Source: Hippophae tibetana
Lineage: Eukaryota > Streptophyta > Magnoliopsida > Rosales > Elaeagnaceae
NCBI GenBank assembly: GCA_037013495.1
Contig: CM072810.1
Coordinates: 73,764,449-73,828,448, forward strand
Direction: 5' to 3'
Length of the DNA: 64,000 nucleotides
The notes under the pieces were generated by a model. It had not been told where the DNA came from. It saw nothing but the letters and a program-made list of their open reading frames with translations, and ran no database searches. Below, piece after piece: positions 23,756 to 37,390 of this stretch. The position numbers and the translations under genes are program-made. Every line of letters starts with the position of its first letter. Within the stretch, counting starts at the first letter, position 1.

Positions 23756-26700
23756 TTTAATTTTTCTTATTTATCATAAGTGTTTTTACGCTTTTATTAT
23801 TTACGGATGGATTAAGCAAATTTCATAACTAAATATCCTCACTATGGTTGCATTACGTCTTAGGTTTTGTTGCTTGTATAAGAAAACGACAACCTTTTCA
23901 TGGAGGAAGAACTAGTATAATTAATGAAAATATTTTTGACGATGGTTTGTACTTTTCTTCCAAGGGCTCTTGATATAATTCCTAGATTCGACACATCGAA
24001 GCGAGTGATCATTATTTTTTGGCATCAAAAGGTTGCAGTTTATGGACATATTGATGTTGTATTCGTCTGGGGATTTAATTTCGTAGTTCATTTTTAAATC
24101 TTCGTTTCTTATTCTTGATCTTTATTTCTACGCTCAATCAATCTATGTTCTTCATAAAAAAAGTTGTGGGAAAAACAAGATGGGTTCTACTGTTTACAGT
24201 ATTGAAAAAGGAATATTTGATAAATTAGAGTTCCAATTTTACACGCCATTACTTTTGACTCGGGTGGCGGATCTTTTAATATAATATATCAAATCGAAGC
24301 TTGTAAATATTCCTATAATCAGAGAATGGATTCCTAAGAATATTATTTTTTGAAATCAAATTCAACCGTTTATATCACCTACCAAAGTTTAAAATTTTCG
24401 TCTCATCTATTCCGTTTTTTTTTTCTTTCTGTTTTTTTCAATGCCACTATAAGAGCGATTGAGTTAGGGATCAGGAATTTGTTTAAAAATATTCTAAATT
24501 TCTCTATATCCAACAAATATTCTCTAGATCAGTGAAATATTCTAATGACCCTTTACAAAGAATAGATTTGGAATATCTATTGGAAAGATTAATTTTGGAA
24601 GCAATTATTTTTGTTTTATTTACTTATATGCCCCTTATGTTTAGCGATTTTGTTTTACTGAATTGTGTAATTTAATTTTTCTTATTTATCATAAGTGTTT
24701 TTATGCTTTTATTATTTACGGATGGATTAAGCAAATTTCATAACTAAATATCCTCACTATGGTTGCATTACGTCTTAGGTTTTGTTGCTTGTATAAGAAA
24801 ACAACAAACTTTTGATGGAGGAAGAACTAGTATAATTAATGAAAATATTTTTTACCAAGCTTTGTACTTTTGTTTTGAGGGTTCTTGATATAATGCCTAG
24901 ATTCGACACATCGAAGCGAGTGATCATTATTTTTTGGCATCAAAAGGTTGCGGTTTATGGACATATTGATGTTGTATTCGTCTGGGATTTAATTTCGTAG
25001 TTCATTTTTCAATCTTCGTCTCTTATTCTTGATCTTTATTTGTACGCTCAATCAATCAATGTTTTTCATAAAAAAAATTGTGGGAAAAACAAGATGGGTT
25101 CTACTGTTTACAGTATTGAAAAAAGAATATTTGATAAATCAGAGTTCTAATTTTACACGCCATTACTTTTGACTCGGGTGTCGAAACTTTTAATATAATA
25201 TATCAAATCGAAGCTTGTAAATATTCCTATAATCAGAGCATGGATTTCTAAGAATATTATTTTTTGAAATCAAATTCAACCGTTTATATCACTTACCAAA
25301 GTTTAAAATTTTCGTCTTATCTATTCCGTTTTTTTTTTCTTTCGATTTTTTTCAATGCCACTAAAAGAGCAATTGAGTTAGGGATCCGGAATGTGTTCAA
25401 AAATATTCTAAATTTCTCTATATATAACAAATATTCTCTAGATCAGTGAAATATTCTAATGAACCTTTACAAAGAATAGATTTGGAATATCTAATGGAAA
25501 GATTAATTTTGGAAGCAATTATTTTTGTTTTATTTACTTATATGCCCTTTATGTTTAGCGATTTTGTTTTACTGAATTGTGGAATTTAATTTTTCTTATT
25601 TATCATAAGTATTTTTACGCTTTTATTATTTACAGATGGATTAAGAAAATTTCATAACTAAATATCCTCATTATGGTTGCATTACGTCTTAGGTTTTGTT
25701 GCTTGTATAAGAAAACAAAAACCTTTTCATAGAGGTAGAACTAGTATAATTAATGAAAATATTTTTTACCAAGCTTTGTACATTTCTTCCTAGGGTTCTT
25801 GATATAATTCCTAGATTCGACACATCGAAGCGAGTGATCATTATCTTATGGCATCAAAAGGTTGAGGTTTATGGACTTCTTGATGTTGTATTCGTCTGTT
25901 GATTTCATTTCGTAGTTCTATTTTAAATCTTAGTCTCTTATTCTTGATCTTTATTTCTACGCTCAATCAATCTATGTTTTTCATAAAAAAAATTGTGGGA
26001 AAAACAAGATGGGTTCTACTGTTTACAGTATTGAAAAAAGAATATTTGATAAATGAGAGTTCCAATTTTACACGCCATTACTTTTGACTCGGGTGTCGAA
26101 ACTTTTAATATAATATATCAAATCGAAGCTTGTAAATATTCCTATAATCAGAGCATGGATTTCTAAGAATATTATTTTTTGAAATCAAATTCAACCGTTT
26201 ATATCACCTACCAATGTTTAAAATTTTCGTCTTATCTATTCCGTTTTTTTTTTCTTTCGGTTTTTTTCAATGCCATTATAAGAGCAATTGAGTTAGGGAT
26301 CAGGAATGTGTTTAAAAATATTCTATATTTCTCTATATCCAGCAAATATTCTCTAGATGAGTGAAATATTCTAATGACCCTTTACAAAGAATAGATTTGG
26401 AATATCTAATAGAAAGATTAATTTTGGAAGCAATTATTTTTGTTTTATTTACTTATATGCCCTTTATGTTTAGCGATTTTGTTTTACTGAATTGTGGAAT
26501 TTAATTTTCCTTATTTATCATAAGTATTTTTACGCTTTTATTATTTACAGATGGATTAAGAAAATTTCATAACTAAATATCCTCATTATGGTTGCATTAC
26601 GTCTTAGGTTTTGTTGCTTGTATAAGAAAACAAAAACCTTTTCATGGAAGAAGAACTAGTATAATTAATGAAAATATTTTTTACCAAGCTTTGTACTTTT

Positions 26701-27414
26701 CTTTCGAGGGTTCTTGATATAATTCCTAGATTCGACACATCGAAGCGAGTGATCATTATCTTTTGGCATCCAAAGGTTGAGGTTTATGGACTTCTTGATG
26801 TTGTATTCGTCTGTTGATTTCATTTCGTAGTTCTTTTTTAAATCTTAGTCTCTTATTCTTGATCTTTATTTCTACGCTCAATAAATATATGTTCTTCATA
26901 AAAAAAATTATGGGAAAAACAAGATGGGTTCTACTGTTTACAGTATTGAAAAAAGAATATTTGATAAATCAGACTTCTAATTTTACACGCCATTACTTTT
27001 GACTCGGGTGTCGAAACTTTTAATATAATATATTAAATCGAAGCTTGTAAATATTCCTATAATCAGAGCATGGATTTCTAAGAATATTATTTTTTGAAAT
27101 CAAATTCAACCGTTTATATCACCTACCAATGTTTAAAATTTTCGTCTTATCTATTCCGTTGTTTTTTTTCTTTCGGTTTTTTTCAATGCCACTATAAGAG
27201 CAATTGAGTTAGGGATCAGGAATGTGTTTAAAAATATTCTAAATTTCTCTATATCCAGAAAATATTCTCTAGATCAGTGAAATATTCTAATGACCCTTTA
27301 CAAAGAATAGATTTGGAATATCTAATTGAAAGATTAATTTGGGAAGCAATTATTTTTGGTTTATTTTCTTATATGCCCCTTATGTTTAGCGATTTTTTTT
27401 ACTAAATTGTGGAA
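23756..27414. repeat. Mixed monomers, subfamilies E, F and D
   Basis: Monomers start at 23756 (E), 24671, 25585 (F) and 26500 (F head, D tail is in part shared). E is marked by GACGATGGTTTG, GTTGCAGTTT, GGGTGGCG and GAGAATGGATTCC. F is marked by GTTGAGGTTTATGG, CTTCTTGATG, GTCTGTTGATTTC and CTTAGTCTC. D tails carry CCAGAAAATATTC, CTAATTGAAAG and AATTTGGG. The copy at 24671 has unusual TTTTTCAATC and GTCTGGGATTT with a base lost. No simple period is visible here. Confidence 0.82.
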
Positions 27415-30400
27415 TTTAATTTTTCTTATTTATCATAAGTGTTTTTACGCTTTTATTATTTACGGATGGATTAAGCAAATTTCATAACTAAATATCCTCA
27501 CTATGGTTGCATTACGTCTTAGGTTTTGTTGCTTGTATAAGAAAACAACAACCTTTTCATGGAGGAAGAACTAGTATAATTAATGAAAATATTTTTGACG
27601 ATGGTTTGTACTTTTCTTCCAAGTGTTCTTGATATAATTCCTAGATTCGACACATCGAAGCGAGTGATCATTATTTTTTGGCATCAAAAGGTTGCAGTTT
27701 ATGGACATATTGATGTTGTATTCGTCTGGGGATTTAATTTCGTAGTTCATTTTTAAATCTTCGTCTCTTATTCTTGATCTTTATTTCTACGCTCAATCAA
27801 TCTATGTTCTTCATAAAAAAAATTGTGGGAAAAACAAGATGGGTTCTACTGTTTACAGTATTGAAAAAAGAATATTTGATAAATCAGAGTTCCAATTTTA
27901 CACGCCATTACTTTTGACTCGGGTGGCGAAACTTTTAATATAATATATCAAATCGAAGCTTGTAAATATTCCTATAATCAGAGAATGGATTACTAAGAAT
28001 ATTATTTTTTGAAATCAAATTCAACCGTTTATATCACCTACCAAAGTTTAAAATTTTCGTCTCATCTATTCCGTTTTTTTTTTCTTTCTGTTTTTTTCAA
28101 TGCCACTATAAGAGCGATTGAGTTAGGGATCAGGAATTTGTTTAAAAATATTCTAAATTTCTCTATATCCAACAAATATTCTCTAGATTAGTGAAATATT
28201 CTAATGACCCTTTACAAAGAATAGATTTGGAATATCTAATGGAAAGATTAATTTTGGAAGCAATTATTTTTGTTTTATTTACTTATATGCCCCTTATGTT
28301 TAGCGATTTTGTTTTACTAAATTGTGTAATTTAATTTTTCTTATTTATCATAAGTGTTTTTACGCTTTTATTTTTTACGGATGGATTAAGCAAATTTCAT
28401 AACTAAATATCCTCAGTATGGTTGCATTACGTCTTAGGTTTTGTTGCTTGTATAAGAAAACAACAAACTTTTCATGGAGGTAGAACTAGTATAATTAATG
28501 AAAATATTTTTTACGAAGGTTTGTACTTTTGTTCCAAGGGTTCTTGATATAATTCCTAGATTCGACACATCGAAGCGAGTGATCATTATTTTTTGGCATC
28601 AAAAGGTTGAGGTTTATGGACTTCTTGATGTTGTATTCGTCTGTTGATTTAATTTCGTAGTTCTTTTTTAAATCTTAGTCTCTTATTCTTGATCTTTATT
28701 TCTACGCTCAATAAATATATGTTCTTCATAAAAAAAACTGTGGGAAAAACAAGATGGGTTCTACTGTTTACAGTATTGAAAAAAGAATATTTGATAAATC
28801 AGTCTTCTAATTTTACACGCCATTACTTTTGACTCGGGTGTCGAAACTTTTAATATAATATATCAAATCGAAGCTTGTAAATATTCCTATAATCAGAGCA
28901 AGGATTTCTAAGAATATTATTTTTGGAAATCAAATTCAACCGTTTATATCACCTACCAATGTTTAAAATTTTCGTCTTATCTATTCCGTTTTTTTTTCTT
29001 TCGGTTTTTTTCAATGCCACTATAAGAGCAATTGAGTTAGGGATCAGGAATGTGTTTTAAAATATTCTATATTTCTCTATATCCAGAAAATATTCTCTAG
29101 ATCAGTGAAATATTCTAATGACCCTTTACAAAGAATAGATTTGGAATATCTAATTGAAAGATTAATTTGGGAAGCAATTATTTTTGTTTTATTTTCTTAT
29201 ATGCCCCTTATGTTTAGCGATTTTTTTTACTGAATTGTGGAATTTAATTTTTCTTATTTATCATAAGTGTTTTTACGCTTTTATTATTTACAGATGGATT
29301 AAGCAAATTTCATGACTAAATATCCTCATTATGGTTGCATTACGTCTTAGGTTTTGTTGCTTGTATAAGAAAACAACAACCTTTTCATGGAGGAAGAACT
29401 AGTATAATTAATGAAAATATTTTTGACGATGGTTTGTACTTTTCTTCCAAGGTTTCCTGATATAATTCCTAGATTCGACACATCGAAGCGAGTGATCATT
29501 ATTTTTTGGCATCAAAAGGTTGCAGTTTATGGACATATTGATGTTGTATTCGTCTGGGGATTTAATTTCGTAGTTCATTTTTAAATATTCGTCTCTTATT
29601 CTTGATCTTTATTTCTACGCTCAATCAATCTATGTTCTTCATAAAACAAATTGTGGGAAAAACAAGATGAGTTCTACTGTTTACAGTATTGAAAAAAGAA
29701 TATTTGATAAATTAGAGGTCCAATTTTACACGCCATTACTTTTGACTCGGGTGGCGATACTTTTAATATAATATATCAAATCGAAGCTTGTAAATATTCC
29801 TATAATCAGAGAATGGATTCCTATCAATATTATTTTTTGAAATCAAATTCAACCGTTTATATCACCTACCAAAGTTTAAAATTTTCGTCTTATCTATTCC
29901 GTTTTTTTTTTCTTTCGGTATTTTTCAATGCCACTATAAGAGCGATTGAGTTAGGGATCAGGAATGTGTTTAAAAATATTCTATATTTCTCTATATCCAA
30001 CAAATATTCTCTAGATCAGTGAAATATTCTAATGACTCTTTACAAAGAATAGATTTCGAATATCTAATGGAAAGATTAATTTTGGAAGCAATTATTTTTG
30101 TTTTATTTACTTATATGCCCCTTATGTTTAGCGATTTTTTTTTACTGAATTGTGGAATTTAATTTTTCTTATTTATCATAAGTGTTTTTACACTTTTATT
30201 ATTTACGGATGGATTAAGCAAATTTCATAACTAAATATCCTCACTATGGTTGCATTACGTCTTAGGTTTTGTTGCTTGTATAAGAAAACAACAACCTTTT
30301 CATGGAGGAAGAACTAGTATAATTAATGAAAATATTTTTGACGATGGTTTGTACTTTTCTTCCAAGGGTTCTTGATATAATTCCTAGATTCGACACATCG

Positions 30401-31984
30401 AAGCGAGTGATCATTATTTTTTGGCATCAAAAGGTTGCAGTTTATGGACATATTGATGTTGTATTCGTCTGGGATTTAATTTCCTAGTTCATTTTTAAAT
30501 ATTCGTCTCTTATTCTTGATCTTTATTTCTACGCTCAATCAATCTATGTTCTTCATAAAACAAATTGTGGGAAAAACAAGATGGGTTCTACTGTTTACAG
30601 TATTGAAAAAAGAATATTTGATAAATTAGTGGTCTAATTTTACACGCCATTACTTTTGACTCGGGTGTCGAAACTTTTAATATAATATATCAAATCGAAG
30701 CTTGTAAATATTCCTATAATCAGAGCATGGATTTCTAAGAATATTATTTTTTGAAATCAAATTCAACCGTTTATATCACCTACCAATGTTTAAAATTTTC
30801 GTCTTATCTATTCCGTTTTTTTTTCTTTCTGTTTTTTTCAATGCCACTATAAGAGCAATTGAGTTAGGGATCAGGAATGTGTTTAAAAATATTCTAAATT
30901 TCTCTATATCCAGAAAATATTCTCTAGATCAGTGAAATATTCTAATGACCCTTTACAAAGAATAGATTTGGAATATCTAATTGAAAGATTAATTTGGGAA
31001 GCAATTATTTTTGTTTTATTTTCTTATATGCCCCTTATGTTTAGCGATTTTTTTTACTGAATTGTGGAATTTAATTTTTCTTATTTATCATAAGTGTTTT
31101 TACGCTTTTATTATTTACAGATGGATTAAGCAAATTTCATAACTAAATATCCTCATTATGGTTGCATTACGTCTTAGGTTTTGTTGCTTGTATAAGAAAA
31201 CAACAACCTTTTCATGGAGGAAGAACTAGTATAATTAATGAAAATATTTTTGACGATGGTTTGTACTTTTCTTCCAAGGTTTCCTGATATAATTCCTAGA
31301 TTCGACACATCGAAGCGAGTGATCATTATTTTTTGGCATCAAAAGGTTGCAGTTTATGGACATATTGATGTTGTATTCGTCTGGGGATTTAATTTCGTAG
31401 TTCATTTTTAAATATTCGTCTCTTATTCTTGATCTTTATTTCTACGCTCAATCAATCTATGTTCTTCATAAAACAAATTGTGGGAAAAACAAGATGGGTT
31501 CTACTGTTTACAGTATTGAAAAAAGAATATTTGATAAATTAGAGGTCCAATTTTACACGCCATTACTTTTGACTCGGGTGGCGATACTTTTAATATAATA
31601 TATCAAATCGAAGCTTGTAAATATTCCTATAATCAGAGAATGGATTCCTAAGAATATTATTTTTTGAAATCAAATTCAACCGTTTATATCACCTACCAAA
31701 GTTTAAAATTTTCGTCTTATCTATTCCGTTTTTTTTTTCTTTCGGTTTTTTTCAATGCCACTATAAGAGCGATTGAGTTAGGGATCAGGAATGTGTTTAA
31801 AAATATTCTATATTTCTCTATATCCAACAAATATTCTCTAGATCAGTGAAATATTCTAATGACCCTTTACAAAGAATAGATTTCGAATATCTAATGGAAA
31901 GATTAATTTTGGAAGCAATTATTTTTGTTTTATTTACTTATATGCCCCTTATGTTTAGCGATTTTGTTTTACTGAATTGTGTAA
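27415..31984. repeat. Mixed E and D-tailed monomers with a partial dimer order
   Basis: Monomers start at 27415 (E), 28330 (F-like, D tail), 29243 (E), 30158 (E head, D tail) and 31070 (E). The copies at 29243 and 31070 share the private AAGGTTTCCTGATATAA and GAGGTCCAATTTT, placing near-identical units 1827 bp apart. E heads followed by D tails alternate with complete E copies, so a dimer order is partly restored. Confidence 0.82.
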
Positions 31985-34649
31985 TTTAATTTTTCTTATT
32001 TATCATAAGTGTTTTTACGCTTTTATTATTTACGGATGGATTAAGCAAATTTCATAACTAAATATCCTCACTATGGTTGCATTACGTCTTAGGTTTTGTT
32101 GCTTGTATAAGAAAACAACAACCTTTTCATGGAGGAAGAACTAGTATAACTAATGAAAATATTTTTGACGATGGTTTGTACTTTTCTTCCAAGGGTTCTT
32201 GATATAATTCCTAGATTCGACACATCGAAGCGAGTGATCATTATTTTTTGGCATCAAAAGGTTGCAGTTTATGGACATATTGATGTTGTATTCGTCTGGG
32301 GATTTAATTTCGTAGTTCATTTTTAAATATTCGTCTCTTATTCTTGATCTTTATTTCTACGCTCAATCAATCTATGTTCTTCATAAAACAAATTGTGGGA
32401 AAAACAAGATGGGTTCTACTGTTTACAGTATTGAAAAAAGAATATTTGATAAATTAGAGGTCCAATTTTACACGCCATTACTTTTGACTCGGGTGGCGAA
32501 ACTTTTAATATAATATATCAAATCGAAGCTTGTAAATATTCCTATAATCAGAGAATGGATTCCTAAGAATATTATTTTTTGAAATCAAATTCAACCGTTT
32601 ATATCACCTACCAAAGTTTAAAATTTTCGTCTTATCTATTCCGTTTTTTTTTTCTTTCGGTTTTTTTCAATGCCACTATAAGAGCGATTGAGTTAGGGAT
32701 GAGGAATGTGTTTAAAAATATTCTATATTTCTCTATATCCAACAAATATTCTCTAGATCAGTGAAATATTCTAATGACCCTTTACAAAGAATAGATTTGG
32801 AATATCTAATGGAAAGATTAATTTTGGAAGCAATTATTTTTGTTTTATTTACTTATATGCCCCTTATGTTTAGCGATTTTGTTTTACTGAATTGTGTAAT
32901 TTAATTTTTCTTATTTATCATAAGTGTTTTTACGCTTTTATTATTTACGGATGGATTAAGCAAATTTCATAACTAAATATCCTCACTATGGTTGCATTAC
33001 GTCTTAGGTTTTGTTGCTTGTATAAGAAACCAACAACCTTTTCATGGAGGAAGAACTAGTATAATTAATGAAAATATTTTTTACGAAGGTTTGTACTTTT
33101 CTTCCAAGGGTTCTTGATATAATGCCTAGATTCGACACATCGAAGCGAGTGATCATTATTTTTTGGCATCAAGAGGTTGCGGTTTATGGACATATTGATG
33201 TTGTATTCGTCTGGGGATTTAATTTCGTAGTTCATTTTTAAATCTTCGTCTCTTATTCTTGATCTTTATTTCTACGCTCAATCAATCTATGTTCTTCATA
33301 AAAAAAATTGTGGGAAAAACAAGATGGGTTCTACTGTTTACAGTATTGAAAAAAGAATATTTGATAAATCAGACTTCTAATTTTACACGCCATTACTTTT
33401 GACTCGGGTGGCGAAACTTTTAATATAAAATATCAAATCGAAGCTTGTAAATATTCCTATAATCAGAGCATGGATTTCTAAGAATATTATTTTTTGAAAT
33501 CAAATTCAACCGTTTATATCACCTACCAATGTTTAAAATTTTCGTCTTATCTATTCCGTTTTTTTTTCTTTCGGTTTTTTTCAATGCCATTATAAGAGCA
33601 ATTGAGTTAGGGATCAGGAATGTGTTTAAAAATATTCTATATTTCTCTATATCCAGCAAATATTCTCTAGATGAGTGAAATATTCTAATGACCCTTTACA
33701 AAGAATAGATTTGGAATATCAAATAGAAAGATTAATTTTGGAAGCAATTATTTTTGTTTTATTTACTTATATGCCCTTTATGTTTAGCGATATTTTTTAC
33801 TGAATTGTGTAATTTAATTTTTCTTATTTATCATAAGTATTTTTACGCTTTTATTATTTACAGATGGATTAAGAAAATTTCATAACTAAATATCCTCATT
33901 ATGGTTGCATTACGTCTTAGGTTTTGTTGCTTGTATAAGAAAACAAAAACCTTTTCATAGAGGTAGAACTAGTATAATTAATGAAAATATTTTTTACCAA
34001 GCTTTGTACTTTTCTTTCGAGGGTTCTTGATATAATTACTAGGTTCGACACATCGAAGCGAGTGATCATTATCTTTTGGCATCCAAAGGTTGAGGTTTAT
34101 GGACTTCTTGATGTTGTTTTCGTCTGTTGATTTCATTTCGTAGTTCTTTTTTAAATCTTAGTCTCTTATTCTTGATCTTTATTTCTACTCTCAATAAATA
34201 TATGTTCTTCATAAAAAAAATTGTGGGAAAAACAAGATGGGTTCTACTGTTTACAGTATTGAAAAAAGAATATTTGATAAATCAGACTTCTAATTTTACA
34301 CGCCATTACTTTTGACTCTGATGTCGAAACTTTTAATATAATATATCAAATCGAAGCTTGTAAATATTCCTATAATCAGAGCATGGTCTATTCCGTTTTT
34401 TTTTCTTTCGGTTTTCCTCAATGCCACTATAAGAGCAATTGAGTTAGGGATCAGGAATGTGTTTAAAAATATTCTAAATTTCTCTATATCCAGAAAATAT
34501 TCTCTAGATCAGTGAAATATTCTAATGACCCTTTACAAAGAATAGATTTGGAATATCTAATTGAAAGATTAATTTGGGAAGCAATTATTTTTGTTTTATT
34601 TTCTTCTATGCCCCTTATGTTTAGCGATTTTTTTTACTGAATTGTGGAA
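31985..34649. repeat. Higher-order trimer E-G-F, copy 1 (with deletion)
   Basis: Monomers start at 31985 (E), 32900 (G) and 33813 (F). G is marked by GCATCAAGAGGTTGC and TTTTTTACGAAGG. The unit is 2665 bp, not ~2740, because the F copy lacks 76 bp. The E copy and the E copy of the next unit share ATAACTAATG and GGGATGAGG, which supports the trimer register. Confidence 0.88.
34386..34387. other. Junction of a 76-bp deletion in one F monomer
   Basis: GAGCATGG is joined directly to TCTATTCCG. In the other copies 76 bp lie between these, from ATTTCTAAGAATATT through TTCGTCTTA. The monomer (33813-34649) is therefore 837 bp. No direct repeat flanks the junction. It is the only indel longer than a few bases that I see in 70 copies. 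Confidence 0.95.
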
Positions 34650-37390
34650 TTTAATTTTTCTTATTTATCATAAGTGTTTTTACGCTTTTATTATTTACGG
34701 ATGGATTAAGCAAATTTCATAACTAAATATCCTCACTATGGTTGCATTACGTCTTAGGTTTTGTTGCTTGTATAAGAAAACAACAACCTTTTCATGGAGG
34801 AAGAACTACTATAACTAATGAAAATATTTTTGACGATGGTTTGTACTTTTCTTCCAAGGGTTCTTGATATAATTCCTAGATTCGACACATCGAAGCGAGT
34901 GATCATTATTTTTTGGCATCAAAAGGTTGCAGTTTATGGACATATTGATGTTGTATTCGTCTGGGGATTTAATTTCGTAGTTCATTTTTAAATATTCGTC
35001 TCTTATTCTTGATCTTTATTTCTACGCTCAATCAATCTATGTTCTTCATAAAACAAATTGTGGGAAAAACAAGATGGGTTCTACTGTTTACAGTATTGAA
35101 AAAAGAATATTTGATAAATTAGAGGTCCAATTTTACACGCCATTACTTTTGACTCGGGTGGCGAAACTTTTAATATAATATATCAAATCGAAGCTTGTAA
35201 ATATTCCTATAATCAGAGAATGGATTCCTAAGAATATTATTTTTTGAAATCAAATTCAACCGTTTATATCACCTACCAAAGTTTAAAATTTTCGTCTTAT
35301 CTATTCCGTTTTTTTTTTCTTTCGGTTTTTTTCAATGCCACTATAAGAGCGATTGAGTTAGGGATGAGGAATGTGTTTAAAAATATTCTATATTTCTCTA
35401 TATCCAACAAATATTCTCTAGATCAGTGAAATATTCTAATGACCCTTTACAAAGAATAGATTTGGAATATCTAATGGAAAGATTAATTTGGGAAGCAATT
35501 ATTTTTGTTTTATTTTCTTATATGCCCCTTATGTTTAGCGATTTTTTTTACTGAATTGTGGAATTTAATTTTTCTTATTTATCATAAGCGTTTTTACGCT
35601 TTTATTATTTACGGATGGATTAAGCAAATTTCATAACTAAATATCCTCACTATTGTTGCATTACGTCTTAGGTTTTGTTGCTTGTATAAGAAAACAACAA
35701 CCTTTTCATGGAGGAAGAACTAGTATAATTAATGAAAATATTTTTGACGATGGTTTGTACTTTTCTTCCAAGGGTTCTTGATATAATTCCTAGATTCGAC
35801 ACATCGAAGCGAGTGATCATTATTTTTTGGCATCAAGAGGTTGCGGTTTATGGACATATTGATGTTGTATTCGTCTGCGGATTTAATTTCGTAGTTCATT
35901 TTTAAATCTTCGTCTCTTATTCTTGATCTTTATTTCTACGCTCAATCAATCTATGTTTTTCATAAAAAAAATTCTGGGAAAAACAAGATGGGTTCTACTG
36001 TTTACAGTATTGAAAAATGAATATTTGATAAATCAGACTTCTAATTTTACACGCCATTACTTTTGACTCGGGTGTCGAAACTTTTAATATAAAATATCAA
36101 ATCGAAGCTTGTAAATATTCCTATAATCAGAGCATGGATTTCTAAGAATATTATTTTTTGAAATCAAATTCAACCGTTTATATCACCTACCAATGTTTAA
36201 AATTTTCGTCTTATCTATTCCGTTTTTTTTTTCTTTCGGTTTTTTTCAATGCCATTATAAGAGCAATTGAGTTAGGGATCAGGAATGTGTTTAAAAATAT
36301 TCTATATTTCTCTATATCCAGCAAATATTCTCTAGATCAGTGAAATATTCTAATGACCCTTTACAAAGAATAGATTTGGAATATCTAATGGAAAGATTAA
36401 TTTTGGAAGCAATTATTTTTGTTTTATTTACTTATATGCCCTTTATGTTTAGCGATATTTTTTACTGAATTGTGGAATTTAATTTTTCTTATTTATCATA
36501 AGCATTTTTACGCTTTTATTATTTACAGATGGATTAAGAAAATTTCATAACTAAATATCCTCATTATGGTTGCATTACGTCTTAGGTTTTGTTGCTTGTA
36601 TAAGAAAACAAAAACCTTTTCATAGAGGTAGAACTAGTATAATTAATGAAAATATTTTTTACCAAGCTTTGTACTTTTTTTTCGAGGGTTCTTGATATAA
36701 TTCCTAGATTCGACACATCGAAGCGAGTGATCATTATCTTTTGGCATCAAAAGGTTGAGGTTTATGGACTTCTTGATGTTGTATTCGTCTGTTGATTTCA
36801 TTTCGTAGTTCTTTTTTAAATCTTAGTCTCTTATTCTTGATCTTTATTTCTACGCTCAATAAATATATGTTCTTCATAAAAAAAATTGTTGGAAAAACAA
36901 GATGGGTTCTACTGTTTACAGTATTGAAAAAAGAATATTTGATAAATCAGTCTTCTAATTTTACACGCCATTACTTTTGACTCGGGTGTCGAAACTTTTA
37001 ATATAATATATCAAATCGAAGCTTGTAAATATTCCTATAATGAGAGCATGGATTTCTAAGAATATTATTTTTTGAAATCAAATTCAACCGTTTATATCAC
37101 CTACCAATGTTTAAAATTTTCGTCTTATCTATTCCGTTTTTTTTTCTTTCGGTTTTTTTCAATGCCACTATAAGTGCAATTGAGTTAGGGATCAGGAATG
37201 TGTTTAAAAATATTCTATATTTCTCTATATCCAGAAAATATTCTCTAGATCAGTGAAATATTCTAATGACCCTTTACAAAGAATAGATTTGGAATATCTA
37301 ATGGAAAGATTAATTTGGGAAGCAATTATTTTTGTTTTATTTTCTTATATGCCCCTTATGTTTAGCGATTTTTTTTACTGAATTGTGGAA
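34650..37390. repeat. Higher-order trimer E-G-F, copy 2
   Basis: Monomers start at 34650 (E), 35564 (G) and 36478 (F). The G copy carries AAATTCTGGGAAAAAC and GAAAAATGAATATT, both repeated in the G copy one trimer later. The F copy has TTTTTTTCGAGGG, also repeated one trimer later. Confidence 0.9.

Noticed and set aside
25899-26087. A hydrophobic ~62-codon + strand frame in F-type monomers
   Set aside because: It also starts with TTG and exists only where the F variant GTCTGTTGATTTC occurs. It follows subfamily identity rather than coding constraint, and the hydrophobic look comes from T-rich codons.
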